Shown here piece after piece: positions 16,491 through 26,032 of a stretch of 64,000 bases of DNA. The stretch spans positions 124,001 to 188,000 of the forward strand of contig NZ_QWJJ01000005.1 of the NCBI RefSeq assembly GCF_003575965.1, in the 5' to 3' direction. Within the stretch, counting starts at the first letter, position 1. Every line of letters begins with the position of its first letter. The DNA comes from Pseudooceanicola sediminis (GTDB lineage Bacteria; Pseudomonadota; Alphaproteobacteria; Rhodobacterales; Rhodobacteraceae). The translations under genes and the position numbers were made by a program. The notes beneath the pieces were generated by a model, which worked only from the letters and a program-made list of their open reading frames with translations, made no database searches and was not told the origin of the DNA.

Positions 16491-17519
16491 ATGACGCTGG
16501 TGCGGTCCTTGGCGATTACGCTGGTCTTGTCCCTGGTGTCGACGGCCCTCCTCGCCCCGTCGCCTGCCCGCTCCGGACCGGCGGCCACAACATTGCTGCG
16601 CCCCAAGGCCATTTCCTATGCGGCCGATGGTGGCTATGCCCTGTCGTTCAATCGCAACTGGGGGTCGCTGTCTTTCGACATCTTCACCCCTCGTCGGGTG
16701 ATCCTGGGGAACGACGGGCTTGGCGAAGTCAGCTTTGACCACGTTGCCCTGGCGTTCAGCGGCAACGACAGCGCGCACTCTGCCCAGCTGTCCTATGGCC
16801 GGGTCTGGCGCACCAGCCTGTCGGCCAACCGCGTGCTGGGGATCAATGGCTACCTCGATTTCGGCAAACGCGCCGCCATCGACGAGGTGATGGCCCAGGC
16901 CACGGTCGGGCTGGAATACGAAATCGCCTTGCAGGGTGTGGAAACCGCGACCAACCTGACCTTTGGCAGCAACCTGTACCTGACCTTGGACGATTACACC
17001 CGCGCCCGTTACAGCAGCAGCGCCTGGGTGCCACGGCGCGGCGTCGACAGTTATGTCGCATGGTCGCAGACCGTCGGCAGCGGATTGCAGATGGGCGCGC
17101 GGGCCAGCCTGTTCCAGTATCCCGCCACCGCCACGCGCCAGGCACGCGGGATCGGGACATTGTCGCTGACCAGCCGGGTGACCCGTGGCCTGCCCCAGGG
17201 CACATCGCTGAGCGCGGCCCTGACCGGGCGTTTCACTCCGGGCGAAGTGATCGCCCCCCGGCTGAAGCTGCAATTGCGCCGATCACGCCCCGTGATCCAT
17301 GCACAGGGCACCCGCCCCGTCGGAACCTTGCAGCCCAGCCGCAAATGCAGCATCCGCCCCGCTGCGACACGGCTGGACCGGCTGGATTGTGGTCGGCGCG
17401 CCTATCATCCGCGCCGGATGCATGAGTATTACCGCCCCAAGGGCACACGGACCGAAGGCACGGTAAGCGTTCCCACCCCCAGGCGCCGCCTCGGCTATGG
17501 CTCTCTCTACGTGCCCTAG
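16491..17519 (+). CDS. Secreted, possibly outer-membrane beta-barrel protein (inverse-autotransporter-like)
   Basis: Predicted 342-residue protein. It starts with a signal peptide (MTLVRSLAITLVLSLVS, cleavage near SPARSG). Residues about 40-260 alternate polar and hydrophobic residues in many short strands; GINGYLDFGKR, VGLEYEIALQGV and GVDSYVAWSQTVGSGLQMG resemble the strand pairs of inverse-autotransporter (IAT_beta) barrels. The last 75 residues are Arg/Pro-rich and not barrel-like. I prefer ATG 16491 for the signal peptide; an in-frame ATG at 16326 would add 55 Arg-rich residues with atypical codons. Neither has a strong ribosome site. No passenger domain is present. The barrel idea is weak; a generic secreted protein is the alternative. 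Confidence 0.6.
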   Translation: MTLVRSLAITLVLSLVSTALLAPSPARSGPAATTLLRPKAISYAADGGYALSFNRNWGSLSFDIFTPRRVILGNDGLGEVSFDHVALAFSGNDSAHSAQLSYGRVWRTSLSANRVLGINGYLDFGKRAAIDEVMAQATVGLEYEIALQGVETATNLTFGSNLYLTLDDYTRARYSSSAWVPRRGVDSYVAWSQTVGSGLQMGARASLFQYPATATRQARGIGTLSLTSRVTRGLPQGTSLSAALTGRFTPGEVIAPRLKLQLRRSRPVIHAQGTRPVGTLQPSRKCSIRPAATRLDRLDCGRRAYHPRRMHEYYRPKGTRTEGTVSVPTPRRRLGYGSLYVP

Positions 17520-17666
17520 CGCCACGACCGACCGCATTTTCCGCGGCGGCGGTACACAGGGCGATACAAAGGGCGGTGCAATGCGCGCCTTGTCGCCCTC
17601 ATCGCCTTGCCCCTGCCGGTGAACCGCTTAGGTTGGCGGCGAAACAGCTGTGGAGGCCGCAATCAA

Positions 17667-18656
17667 ATGACGTTCAAACAAGTGGAACTGGGCCGCGGCG
17701 GACCGCTGGTGCCGCAACTTGGGTTTGGCGCGATGTCGCTGGCAGGCATGTTCGGGCCGACGGACGAGGCGACCAGCTTTGCCACGCTGGATGCTGCGAT
17801 CGCCGGGGGGATCACGTTCTGGGACACCGCCAACATCTATGGCATGGGCATCAGCGAAACGGTGCTGGGCAAGTACATTGCCGAAAAGGCACCGCAGATC
17901 ACGCTGGCCACCAAGGCCAGCATCGTGCCCGGCCCGCCGCGCACCATCGACAATTCCTATGACCATCTGCGCAGCGAGCTGGAACAATCGCTGAAGCGGC
18001 TGAACGTCGACCGGGTCGACCTGTTCTATGCCCACCGCCACAACCCCGACACCCCACCCGAAGCCCTGGCCGAAACCATGCAGCGCCTGATCGATGCCGG
18101 GCTGATCGGTGGCTACGGCCTGTCCGAAGTTGCCCCCGGCACCGTCGCCCGCGCCCACGCGGTCAGCCCGGTGCGCGCGGTACAGAATGAATATTCGCTA
18201 TGGTCGCGCCAGCCTGAGCTGGGGTTGATCGACCTGTGCGAACGGCTGGGCATCGCCTTCGTGGCGTTCTCTCCGCTGGCGCGGGGCATGTTTGGCGAAG
18301 TGTCGATCCACCCCGACAACATGCGCGAAGGTGAATTCCGCCGTGTGAATCCGCGCTTTATCGAACCCAACTACAGCTACAACCTGGCGGCCATCGACGG
18401 ATTCCGCGACTGGGCCCATGGCAAGGGCTGGACAGTTGCCGCCGCGGCCCTGGCCTGGGTGCTGGCCCGTGGCGAACACGTGATCCCGATCCCGGGCACG
18501 CGCACCCCTGGCCATCTGAACGAATGGCTTGGCGCCGCTGACATCACGCTGAGCGCGCAGGACATGGCCGAGATCGCCGCGCTGCTGCCCGTCGGCTTTG
18601 CGCATGGCGACAGGTATTCCGACAGTCAGGCGGCATCGGTCGAACGCTACTGCTGA
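17667..18656 (+). CDS. Aldo/keto reductase
   Basis: Predicted 329-residue NADPH-dependent aldo/keto reductase with the complete catalytic tetrad: Asp53 and Tyr58 (DTANIYG), Lys83 (LATKAS) and His123 (YAHRH). The C-terminal NADPH-phosphate loop IPIPGTRTPGHLNEWLGA places it near the YajO/Tas/YhdN group. ATG 17667 has GGAGG ten bases upstream; the frame continues 20 codons 5'. It stands alone between two unrelated genes. Substrate unknown. Confidence 0.92.
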   Translation: MTFKQVELGRGGPLVPQLGFGAMSLAGMFGPTDEATSFATLDAAIAGGITFWDTANIYGMGISETVLGKYIAEKAPQITLATKASIVPGPPRTIDNSYDHLRSELEQSLKRLNVDRVDLFYAHRHNPDTPPEALAETMQRLIDAGLIGGYGLSEVAPGTVARAHAVSPVRAVQNEYSLWSRQPELGLIDLCERLGIAFVAFSPLARGMFGEVSIHPDNMREGEFRRVNPRFIEPNYSYNLAAIDGFRDWAHGKGWTVAAAALAWVLARGEHVIPIPGTRTPGHLNEWLGAADITLSAQDMAEIAALLPVGFAHGDRYSDSQAASVERYC

Positions 18657-18760
18657 GGGGCGCGACCGGCGTGCGGGTCGGGGCAAGGCAGGTCAGGTCG
18701 GGGCAAGGCGGGGGAGCAAGGTGCGCTGCCCCCCGCCCCCGATTTGACGCCACCCCTCGA

Positions 18761-19639
18761 TCACAGGCCGTGGCTGCCGTCATAGGCGCTGCGCAGCGGT
18801 GGCTGCCATCCCGGCAGGCTGTCTGACCCGGGCGTCAGCACCTCGATCAGAAGCGGATGGCAGAGAGCCGTATCGGAGGAATGTTCGGACGAGCAATCCC
18901 CACCGGGGCAGGCGCTGAGCGCGCCAAGCAGATCGACCTCTGCAAACAGCGTCAGGGCGTCGCCCGGGCGCACCGGGCTGGCCTTCATGAAATACTGGCC
19001 GGTGTCGCGGGTAAATCCGGTGCACATGAAGACATTCAGCACGTCATGCACCATGGGTTCGGCCTGACGCGCCGGAATGCCCAGCTCGGCCGCGAGGGCA
19101 CGGGTCAGGTTGGAATGGCAGCACCGGTGATAGTGCGTTCCCGCCAGCAGAGCGCCGGTATAGGGATCGCACCGGGTGCCGATCACGTCGTGCACGGAAC
19201 CGCCATAGGCGTCGATGCCGTACCAGTCCAGCGTGTCCTGCACGATGGTCGCCATCGGGCGCAGGTGCGGAAAGCATGACCAGAGCCGGTCGCCGGTGCT
19301 GACATGGGTGCCGTGCAGCGCACGGGTCTTGCCGGAATAGAACCGCTCGGTCAGGTCCGCCGCGTTCCACAGGTTGAGATCGCCGACCTGCGGGCCATCC
19401 TGGCAGCTGATGCGAAAGAACGAACCGGCGGGCACGCGAAACGTGGCGGCGTCACGTGCCGGGGCAATCACGCGGGCGGTGACCTGCGTCGTCGCAAGGG
19501 CCGCGCGATAAAGCGCGAGGTCCGGCCGGGGCAGCGTTTCGACCGGGTAACAGATGACGGGCGCGACGGCGCGGCGCGCGTCGGCGTCGTCCGGGAGCGT
19601 GGCGGTGCGGTGCGGTGCGGAGGTGTCGGGCGGGGTCAT
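18761..19639 (-). CDS. DUF1989 (urea carboxylase-associated) family protein
   Basis: Predicted 292-residue DUF1989 protein. Family hallmarks visible: CQDGPQVGDLNLWNA, GTHVSTGDRLWSC, GTHYHRCCHSNLTRAL, NVFMCTGFTRDTG and CPGGDCSS. His and Cys clusters suggest a metal site. Relatives are linked to urea carboxylase and aminomethyltransferase loci, but no urea genes are here. I chose ATG 19639 (AAAGG eight bases upstream) over a longer frame to 19675. It lies downstream of the decarboxylase on the same strand, separated by 161 bp and a hairpin. Confidence 0.85.
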   Translation of the reverse strand: MTPPDTSAPHRTATLPDDADARRAVAPVICYPVETLPRPDLALYRAALATTQVTARVIAPARDAATFRVPAGSFFRISCQDGPQVGDLNLWNAADLTERFYSGKTRALHGTHVSTGDRLWSCFPHLRPMATIVQDTLDWYGIDAYGGSVHDVIGTRCDPYTGALLAGTHYHRCCHSNLTRALAAELGIPARQAEPMVHDVLNVFMCTGFTRDTGQYFMKASPVRPGDALTLFAEVDLLGALSACPGGDCSSEHSSDTALCHPLLIEVLTPGSDSLPGWQPPLRSAYDGSHGL

Positions 19640-19738
19640 AGATCTGGCCTTTCTCGGGACGTTTGGCCCAGACAACAGTGCGGCGGGCGCGGGTGCAAGG
19701 GGCGTGCGGACAGACGTCCCAAGGCCGGAAAACGCGAA

Positions 19739-19762
19739 ACCGGGCAGATCTCTCTGCCCGGT
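19739..19762 (-). terminator. Hairpin after the PLP decarboxylase gene
   Basis: A perfect 10-bp stem (ACCGGGCAGA 19739-19748 with TCTGCCCGGT 19753-19762) and a 4-nt loop, 38 bp after the decarboxylase stop. On the minus strand it is followed by TTCGCGTTTT, a poor T tract, so termination may be partial. Confidence 0.5.
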
Positions 19763-19800
19763 TCAGGGTGGTCAGGGTGCGCGGCGCGCCGAAACGGCGA

Positions 19801-21015
19801 TCAGTCCTGCAACACCACGATATCCAGCGGCGGAAAACCGTTGAAGCCGATCGACGCATAGGTCGAGGTATAGGCCCCGGAGTTGCGGATCACGACACGA
19901 TCACCGCAGCGCAGCCCCAGCGGCAATTCGACGGGGCGCTTTTCATACAGGACATCGGCGCTGTCGCAGGACGGACCGGCCAGCACGCAGGGGCCCGTCG
20001 CCTCGTGGTCGCGGTCGGTCAGGAACTGATAGCGGATCGCCTCGTCCATGGTCTCTGCCAGCCCCGAAAACTTGCCGATGTCGAGGTATACCCAACGGTG
20101 CAGGTCATTGTCGGACTTGCGCGACACCAGCAGGACCTCGGCCGCGATGGCGCCTGCCTCGGCCACAAGACCGCGGCCCGGTTCCGCCATGATCCGGGGC
20201 ACATCACCGAACCGGTCGTGGATCAGCGCCATCACACGGGCGGCATAGGGCGTCGGGCCGTCGATCGCTTCGCCGTAGAAGGCGGGAAAACCGCCGCCGA
20301 TATTCAGCAGGGTCAGGTCATGTCCGGCGGCGCGTGCCTCGGCCCAGACTGCGGCAACCTGGTCCAGCGTGGTGGTCCACATGTCTGCGCGCCGGGTCTG
20401 GGAACCGACATGGAAAGACAGGCCTACCGGGCGCAACCCAAGGGCAACTGCTTGATCCATCAGGCGAATCGCATGATCCCGCGATACCCCGAATTTGCGC
20501 GACAGCGGCCAGTCGGCCTGTGACGCGTCGACGATCAGGCGGATGTAGACATCTGCGCCGGGCGCGTGGGTGGCGATCTTTTGCAGCTCTTCTTCGGCAT
20601 CGGCGGCGAAAAGCGTGATCCCCGCAGTCCAGGCGAATTCGATGTCACGCGGTTTCTTGACCGTGTTGCCAAAGGAAATCAGGCCGGGGTGCGCCCCGAG
20701 CGACAGACACAGCTCGATCTCGGCGCGCGAGGCCGCGTCGAACCCCGAGCCGAGACCGACAAGCCGTTCGATGATTTCGCGCTGCGGGTTCGCCTTGACC
20801 GCATAATGGATATGGGCCCGCCCGAGACCGGCCTTCAGCGCATGATACTGACCCTCGACCTGGTTGATATCCAGGACCAGCGTGGGTCGGTCAAAGCGGT
20901 TTTGCCCGATGAAGGTTTCCACGCGCGAGGCGGCCCGAGATACAGGGCGAGCGGCGGGGTGCAAGACAGGGCGCATGGGGTCGCGCGCCGAAAAATCGGT
21001 TACGTTCACGTTCAT
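19801..21015 (-). CDS. Type III PLP-dependent ornithine/lysine decarboxylase
   Basis: Predicted 404-residue fold-type III decarboxylase of basic amino acids, making putrescine or cadaverine. Lys74 in HYAVKANP binds PLP. FHVGSQ, NIGGGFP and AEPGRGLV follow in order, and GPSCDSADVLYE carries the active-site Cys supplied across the dimer. Start: GGAG touches the ATG at 21021, so ATG 21015, six bases further, is better placed. Just upstream (about 21068-21086) GTTAC and GTAAC form an inverted repeat that may be regulatory. The specificity helix does not allow me to choose between ornithine and lysine. Confidence 0.92.
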   Translation of the reverse strand: MNVNVTDFSARDPMRPVLHPAARPVSRAASRVETFIGQNRFDRPTLVLDINQVEGQYHALKAGLGRAHIHYAVKANPQREIIERLVGLGSGFDAASRAEIELCLSLGAHPGLISFGNTVKKPRDIEFAWTAGITLFAADAEEELQKIATHAPGADVYIRLIVDASQADWPLSRKFGVSRDHAIRLMDQAVALGLRPVGLSFHVGSQTRRADMWTTTLDQVAAVWAEARAAGHDLTLLNIGGGFPAFYGEAIDGPTPYAARVMALIHDRFGDVPRIMAEPGRGLVAEAGAIAAEVLLVSRKSDNDLHRWVYLDIGKFSGLAETMDEAIRYQFLTDRDHEATGPCVLAGPSCDSADVLYEKRPVELPLGLRCGDRVVIRNSGAYTSTYASIGFNGFPPLDIVVLQD

Positions 21016-21274
21016 GGTCATCTCCAATAGACCCGGCCATATATGACCGCTCACTTCCAAGGGAGACGTTACCGTCGCTACGTAACCTTAGGGCTGCCAG
21101 CCCTTTCGCCAGAGGCGCGTGCGTTGGCGTCTTGAAACGCGATATTGTGCGGATCGCGGATTCGATCAAGGAGTATTTTTCAGCTCTGGAGAATTTTGGC
21201 CGATGCAGGCTGCGAACCGGTTTGCAGCGGCGGCGTCGGGCCAAACGGACGCGCGCCCCGGCCTTGCAATTCAA

Positions 21275-21478
21275 TCACTTGCGCTTGGCAACGCAGATCT
21301 TTGGCGGTGTCGTGCCCTCTACCCATTCCTCGGCGCCGCAGGCCGCGCAATGGTAATAGGTCTGACCGTCGCGGTTGCGCGACCGGTCCATCCGCCAGCG
21401 GCAGCCCCGCGTCGAGGGATTCGAATAGATCATGATCAGGACGATGGCCAGGATCAGAAAGACCGGGGCAAAAATCAT
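21275..21478 (-). CDS. Small membrane protein with zinc-ribbon-like cysteines
   Basis: Predicted 67-residue protein. Residues 2-18 form one hydrophobic membrane segment (FAPVFLILAIVLIMIYS). The cytoplasmic part has four cysteines: C26, C44 and C47 (CAAC) and C62, arranged like a small zinc ribbon. AGGAGAG precedes ATG 21478. It stands alone, downstream of a 53-residue gene on the same strand. I do not recognise a named family. Confidence 0.72.
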   Translation of the reverse strand: MIFAPVFLILAIVLIMIYSNPSTRGCRWRMDRSRNRDGQTYYHCAACGAEEWVEGTTPPKICVAKRK

Positions 21479-21656
21479 CGGGCTGCTCTCCTCTTGTCTT
21501 CGACTGACGATCGGGTCTCGGCCGGGCCGGCGCTGGCCGGTCCACCCCTGGCACGATCAGACGTGGGGCACCGGCAGCAGGGGCCGAAACGACAAACCGC
21601 GCAGCCCGAGGGAGACTGCGCGGTTCGCGTCGGCCTGCCTGGCGCCACTGGGGCGA

Positions 21657-21818
21657 TCAGGCGGCGTAGGGGACATACTCCGCCGCCTTGGCCTCGGACT
21701 TCGTGGCAACGGGGGTCGCCGGCGTGAAGTAGGAGAGCGTCTCTTCGAGGAGCGTCAGCGCCTCGGCGGGGGAAAATTGGTGGGTCCGGTGGTCGTTTGT
21801 CTGGGTCTTGCGCGTCAT
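21657..21818 (-). CDS. Short protein of unknown function (53 residues)
   Basis: Predicted 53-residue polypeptide, polar at the start (MTRKTQTNDHRTHQFS), with a central helix (PAEALTLLEETLSYF) and an Ala/Lys-rich tail ending in EYVPYAA. AAAGG lies about eight bases before ATG 21818. Good codon use for its size and same strand as the membrane protein 178 bp downstream support it. No function. Confidence 0.55.
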   Translation of the reverse strand: MTRKTQTNDHRTHQFSPAEALTLLEETLSYFTPATPVATKSEAKAAEYVPYAA

Positions 21819-22055
21819 CTCGGGGGCCTTTCGTCTGTCTCGCCTCCCTGCCCCCTCCATATGGGACGCGCGGCCCCCAAGGGAACGTATAATCCTGCAC
21901 ATGCGCTATGCTGCGCGTGCAAAGGTCACGCGGCAGGAAACTGCGGCGCGCGTTTCGGACACAATAGCGCAGGTCCGGCACGCAGCAGTGCTTGTGCGGA
22001 CGCGCAACTTGGTGCATTGGCTGGCCGACACGCGCCAACCGTAAAGGACGCCGCA

Positions 22056-22220
22056 ATGGACTACGGAAAACAAGGTGCTCCCAAGCTCCACAAGAATGCC
22101 CCGCGCTACAAGGGCGACAAATCGAACAGCGGCAAGGATGCCGGTGTCGGCGGCGCTTCGTCGAAAGAAGAGCTGGTGGCCCGCATGAAGGCCGCTGCAG
22201 AGGCCAAGAAAAAGGGCTGA
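22056..22220 (+). CDS. Short Lys/Gly-rich protein (54 residues)
   Basis: Predicted 54-residue basic protein. The first 33 residues are disordered and Lys/Gly/Asn-rich (MDYGKQGAPKLHKNAPRYKG), followed by a predicted helix SSKEELVARMKAAAEAKKKG. AAGGA seven bases before ATG 22056 is a good ribosome site, and the gene is followed by a strong bidirectional terminator. It could bind nucleic acid or the ribosome, but this is guesswork from composition. Confidence 0.7.
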   Translation: MDYGKQGAPKLHKNAPRYKGDKSNSGKDAGVGGASSKEELVARMKAAAEAKKKG

Positions 22221-22525
22221 GGCCCTTTGCTGTCCTGACCGCGATTGTGCCCAACCGCAGCCTGCCCGGCCTTCTGACCGGGCGGGATCGTTGCCGCTTG
22301 CGCCGAGGACAGGCAGAGTGTGCGGCGGAGAAAAAGCCGCGCCCGCCAAAACTGCACGTGCCGAATAGCCAGGCTCGGCACGTTCTGTAACGGCCTCTCC
22401 CCACCTACCCTCCCCCGCCCTCCCAGTTCAAACTCCCAGGTCACACGGACGCAGAGGGTCACGCCCTCAGAATCGCAAAAGGCCCCGGAATGCTCCGGGG
22501 CCTTTTTGTCGTGACGGGAAATGGT
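22221..22525. other. Convergent intergenic region before sdhB
   Basis: 305 bp with no supported gene. Only the terminator at 22477-22507 is recognisable. Confidence 0.5.
22477..22507. terminator. Bidirectional terminator
   Basis: A perfect 13-bp stem (AAAAGGCCCCGGA 22477-22489 with TCCGGGGCCTTTT 22494-22506) and a 4-nt loop. A's on one side and T's on the other let it act on both strands: for the small plus-strand gene and for sdhB, whose stop codon is 20 bp away. Confidence 0.92.
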
Positions 22526-23308
22526 TCAGACGGTGCGTTCGACCATCATCTGCTTGATCGACGAAATCGCCTTGGCCGGGTTCAGACCCTTGGGGCAGGT
22601 CTTGGCGCAGTTCATGATCGTGTGGCAGCGATACAGCTTGAACGGGTCTTCCAGCTGGTCCAGACGCTCGGGTGTTGCCTCGTCGCGGCTGTCGATGATC
22701 CAGCGATAGGCATGCAGCAAGGCGGCCGGGCCGAGGTAACGATCGCCGTTCCACCAGTAGCTGGGGCACGACGTCGAGCAGGAGGCGCACATCACGCACT
22801 CATACAGACCGTCGAGTTTCTTGCGATCCTCGATCGACTGGCGCCATTCATTGGCCGGGCGGTTCGTCTTGGTTTCAAGCCATGGCATGATGCTGGCGTG
22901 CTGGGCGTAAAAGTGCGTCAGGTCCGGGATCAGGTCGCGCACCACGGGCATGTGGGGCAGCGGATAGATCTTGACGACCTTCGACTTGACCTCGTCCAGA
23001 CCAAAGATGCAGGCCAGCGTGTTGCCGCCATCGATGTTCATCGCACAGGAGCCGCAGATGCCTTCGCGGCACGACCGGCGGAAGGTCAGCGTCGGATCGA
23101 TCTCGTTCTTGATCTTGATCAGCGCGTCCAGAACCATCGGGCCGCACTTGTCCATGTCCAGGAAGTACGTGTCGATGGTCGGGTTTTCGTCGTCATCCGG
23201 GCTCCAGCGATAGATCTGGAACTTGCGAACGTTGGTGGCACCCTCGGGTTTCGGCCAGGTCTTGCCGGTCTTCATCCGTGAGTTCTTGGGGAGCGTCAGT
23301 TGTACCAT
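22526..23308 (-). CDS. sdhB: Succinate dehydrogenase iron-sulfur subunit
   Basis: Predicted 260-residue iron-sulfur subunit of complex II. The [2Fe-2S] ligands are in CREGICGSC, then NTLAC; the [4Fe-4S] and [3Fe-4S] ligands are in [16 protein letters not shown] and [17 protein letters not shown]. The Trp of SYWWNGD lies at the quinone site in known structures. Its ribosome site TAAGGAGG overlaps the sdhA stop codon, so it is directly coupled to sdhA. It is the last gene of sdhCDAB and ends at a strong terminator. Confidence 0.98.
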   Translation of the reverse strand: MVQLTLPKNSRMKTGKTWPKPEGATNVRKFQIYRWSPDDDENPTIDTYFLDMDKCGPMVLDALIKIKNEIDPTLTFRRSCREGICGSCAMNIDGGNTLACIFGLDEVKSKVVKIYPLPHMPVVRDLIPDLTHFYAQHASIMPWLETKTNRPANEWRQSIEDRKKLDGLYECVMCASCSTSCPSYWWNGDRYLGPAALLHAYRWIIDSRDEATPERLDQLEDPFKLYRCHTIMNCAKTCPKGLNPAKAISSIKQMMVERTV

Positions 23309-23318
23309 GTCGTCCTCC

Positions 23319-25124
23319 TTAGAACGTCCGCGCCTTGGGCGCGATTTTCTTCAGCGAGATGCCACCCTGGTCTTCGGTGGTCAGCGGATCGAGGATGACG
23401 GGGCGATAGGTCAGGTCGACCTTGTTGCCGTCAACGCGGCTGATCGTGTGGACGCGCCAGTTTTCGTCGTCACGTTCCGAATAATCCTCGTGCGCGTGGG
23501 CGCCGCGGGATTCGTGGCGCGCCTCGGCCCCGACGATGGTCGCCATGGCGTTCGGCATCAGGTTGGTCAGCTCCAGCGTTTCCATCAGGTCGCTGTTCCA
23601 GACCAGGCTGCGGTCGGTGACGTGCAGATCGGGGATCTTGGCCGCGATCTCGGTCATCTTCTCGACCCCCTCTTTCAGCGACTCGGAGGCGCGGAACACG
23701 GCGGCGTCGGACTGCATGGTCTTCTGCATTTCCAGGCGCAGCTCGGCTGTCGGCGTCCCGCCCTTGGCATTGCGGAAATAGTCGAACCGGTCGAAGGCCT
23801 TGTCGATCGATGCCTGGTTCGGCACGGCCACCGGTGCGGCCCGGTCGACAACCTTGCCGGCGCGGATCGCGGCGGCGCGGCCAAAGACCACGAGGTCGAT
23901 CAGCGAGTTGGAGCCGAGGCGGTTGGCCCCGTGAACGGATGCGCAGCCTGCTTCGCCCACGGCCATCAGGCCGGGCACGACCTGCGTCGGGTTGTCCGCT
24001 GTCGGGTTCAGCACTTCGCCGAAGTAGTTCGTCGGAATGCCGCCCATGTTGTAGTGCACCGTCGGCAGAACCGGGATCGGCTCCTTGGTCACATCGACGC
24101 CGGCAAAGATCTTGGCCGATTCCGAGATACCCGGCAGACGTTCCGCCAGCGCCTCGGCGGGCAGGTGCGCCAGGTTCAGGTGAATGTGGTCGCCATGTTC
24201 ACCGACACCACGGCCTTCGCGGATTTCCATGGTCATGGAGCGCGAAACGTAGTCACGCGGCGCGAGGTCCTTGTACTGGGGCGCATACCGCTCCATGAAC
24301 CGTTCGCCTTCGGAGTTGGTCAGGTAGCCACCTTCGCCGCGCGCGCCCTCGGTGATCAGGCAGCCGGAGCCGTAGATCCCGGTGGGGTGGAACTGGACGA
24401 ACTCCATGTCCTGCAGCGCCAGGCCCGCGCGGGCCACCATACCACCGCCGTCGCCGGTGCAGGTATGGGCCGAGGTCGCGCTGAAGAAGGCGCGTCCATA
24501 GCCGCCGGTGGCCAGAACGACCATCTTGGCGTTGAAGATGTGCATCGTGCCGTCGTCAAGCTTCCAGCAGACAACGCCCTGGCATTGCCCGTCTTCGGAC
24601 ATGATCAGGTCGATGGCGAAATATTCGATGTAGAACTCGGCGTTGTTCTTCAGCGACTGGCCATAGAGCGTGTGCAGGATCGCGTGCCCGGTGCGGTCAG
24701 CCGCCGCACAGGTGCGTTGCACGGCAGGGCCTTCGCCGAATTCGGTGGTGTGACCGCCGAAGGGGCGCTGGTAGATCTTGCCCTCTTCCGTGCGGCTGAA
24801 CGGCACGCCGTAATGCTCAAGCTCGTAAACGGCCTTGGGGGCTTCGCGGGCGAGGTATTCCATCGCATCCGTGTCGCCCAGCCAGTCGGACCCCTTGACG
24901 GTGTCGTACATGTGCCACTGCCAATTGTCCGGGCCCATGTTCGACAGAGAGGCGGCGATGCCGCCCTGCGCCGCAACAGTGTGCGAGCGGGTCGGGAAAA
25001 CCTTGGTCACGCAGGCCGTCCGCAGCCCCTGTTCGGCCATGCCGAGGGTCGCGCGCAGACCTGCGCCACCGGCCCCAACCACGACCACGTCATATTCGTG
25101 TGTTTCGTATTCGTAAGCAGCCAT
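23319..25124 (-). CDS. sdhA: Succinate dehydrogenase flavoprotein subunit
   Basis: Predicted 601-residue FAD subunit of complex II, oxidising succinate to fumarate. GAGGAG at residues 17-22 binds FAD, and His48 in [10 protein letters not shown] is the covalent FAD attachment site by homology. HPTGIYGSG and RLGSNSL, then a [11 protein letters not shown] segment near the C terminus, are conserved active-site and FAD-contact motifs. Length is typical. It lies between sdhD (15 bp) and sdhB (10 bp) in one operon. Confidence 0.98.
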   Translation of the reverse strand: MAAYEYETHEYDVVVVGAGGAGLRATLGMAEQGLRTACVTKVFPTRSHTVAAQGGIAASLSNMGPDNWQWHMYDTVKGSDWLGDTDAMEYLAREAPKAVYELEHYGVPFSRTEEGKIYQRPFGGHTTEFGEGPAVQRTCAAADRTGHAILHTLYGQSLKNNAEFYIEYFAIDLIMSEDGQCQGVVCWKLDDGTMHIFNAKMVVLATGGYGRAFFSATSAHTCTGDGGGMVARAGLALQDMEFVQFHPTGIYGSGCLITEGARGEGGYLTNSEGERFMERYAPQYKDLAPRDYVSRSMTMEIREGRGVGEHGDHIHLNLAHLPAEALAERLPGISESAKIFAGVDVTKEPIPVLPTVHYNMGGIPTNYFGEVLNPTADNPTQVVPGLMAVGEAGCASVHGANRLGSNSLIDLVVFGRAAAIRAGKVVDRAAPVAVPNQASIDKAFDRFDYFRNAKGGTPTAELRLEMQKTMQSDAAVFRASESLKEGVEKMTEIAAKIPDLHVTDRSLVWNSDLMETLELTNLMPNAMATIVGAEARHESRGAHAHEDYSERDDENWRVHTISRVDGNKVDLTYRPVILDPLTTEDQGGISLKKIAPKARTF

Positions 25125-25139
25125 AGGGAACCTCGGGTC

Positions 25140-25511
25140 TTAAAGGGCGAGCCGGATCAGCGAGAAGACGCCAACAGCGGCAATGGCGTAGGCCAGGCAG
25201 GAAACCAGGATGATGGTGATGCGGCCGGTCAGCCCATGCACGTAATCCTCGATCGCCATCTGGGCGCCGTTCTTGAAATGCATCATGCCAACGCTGAGCG
25301 TCAGGGCCGCCACGATGGCAGGCCAGGGATGCGAGTAATAGGCGATGATCTCTTCGTAGGTGCCGCCAAGGGCGGGACCGAAGGTGAAGACGAACAGCGG
25401 CACCAGGATGATCAGGGCAATCGAGCTGACCTGCATGGACCAATGGTGTTCGGTCCCGGTCTTGGATGCACCCATGCCCACGGCGCGCTTGCGGTCGGTC
25501 AGATAACGCAT
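25140..25511 (-). CDS. sdhD: Succinate dehydrogenase membrane anchor subunit
   Basis: Predicted 123-residue membrane anchor of complex II with three hydrophobic segments (about 28-48, 60-80, 96-120). The motif HFKNGAQMAIEDYVHG matches the conserved SdhD helix that contacts haem b and quinone. Start ATG 25511 leaves 14 bp to the sdhC stop, where AGAGAGGT gives a ribosome site. Second gene of the operon. Confidence 0.93.
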   Translation of the reverse strand: MRYLTDRKRAVGMGASKTGTEHHWSMQVSSIALIILVPLFVFTFGPALGGTYEEIIAYYSHPWPAIVAALTLSVGMMHFKNGAQMAIEDYVHGLTGRITIILVSCLAYAIAAVGVFSLIRLAL

Positions 25512-25525
25512 GCTGGCTACCTCTC

Positions 25526-25915
25526 TCAGACGAAGATGATTGTGATGATGGTCAGAATGACCGAGCCGATCAGCATGCCCCAGCCCAGCTTGTCCGACGT
25601 CTCCATGTCGAGGCAGTAGCCGTTGTCCCAGAGCAGGTGCCGCACACCCGCAAGGGCGTGATACCAGAGGCCCAGCGTTGAGAAGAGCAGGATGATGTCG
25701 CCGATCCACGATGTGATCACGAAGTCGGCGGTCGCGAAATACTCGGGGCCCGTGGCGGCGGCCATCAGCCACCATGCGATCAGAAATGCCTCCACCACCA
25801 GCGCGTTGCCGGTGATCCGCGTCAGGATCGACGTGACGGAATTCAGCTGGAAGCGATAATCCTTCCCAAGTACGAATGGAGAGAGCGGGCGGTTGCCCCG
25901 GTTGACGTCGGCCAT
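25526..25915 (-). CDS. sdhC: Succinate dehydrogenase cytochrome b556 subunit
   Basis: Predicted 129-residue membrane subunit. RPLSPFVL and the SVTSILTRITG start are typical of SdhC, followed by three membrane helices. HALAGVRHLLWDNGY includes the conserved His haem ligand region. ATG 25915 has AAAGGA six bases upstream; the frame continues 35 codons further without support. First gene of sdhCDAB. A double TGTGATCACA palindrome lies about 120-150 bp upstream (26033-26065). Confidence 0.94.
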   Translation of the reverse strand: MADVNRGNRPLSPFVLGKDYRFQLNSVTSILTRITGNALVVEAFLIAWWLMAAATGPEYFATADFVITSWIGDIILLFSTLGLWYHALAGVRHLLWDNGYCLDMETSDKLGWGMLIGSVILTIITIIFV

Positions 25916-26032
25916 CACATGTCCTTTCCGGATTCCCTTGGGCCCGTGTTTTACCAGACAATAGCGCTTTGTCATCCGCGCACCATGCCGCAGTAGGCAG
26001 AATTTGACACAAGCAACCATTTCTTTTTGCCT

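Noticed and set aside
23223-25619. A 798-residue plus-strand frame opposite sdhA and sdhD
   Set aside because: Shadow of sdhA; no recognisable domain and no ribosome site.
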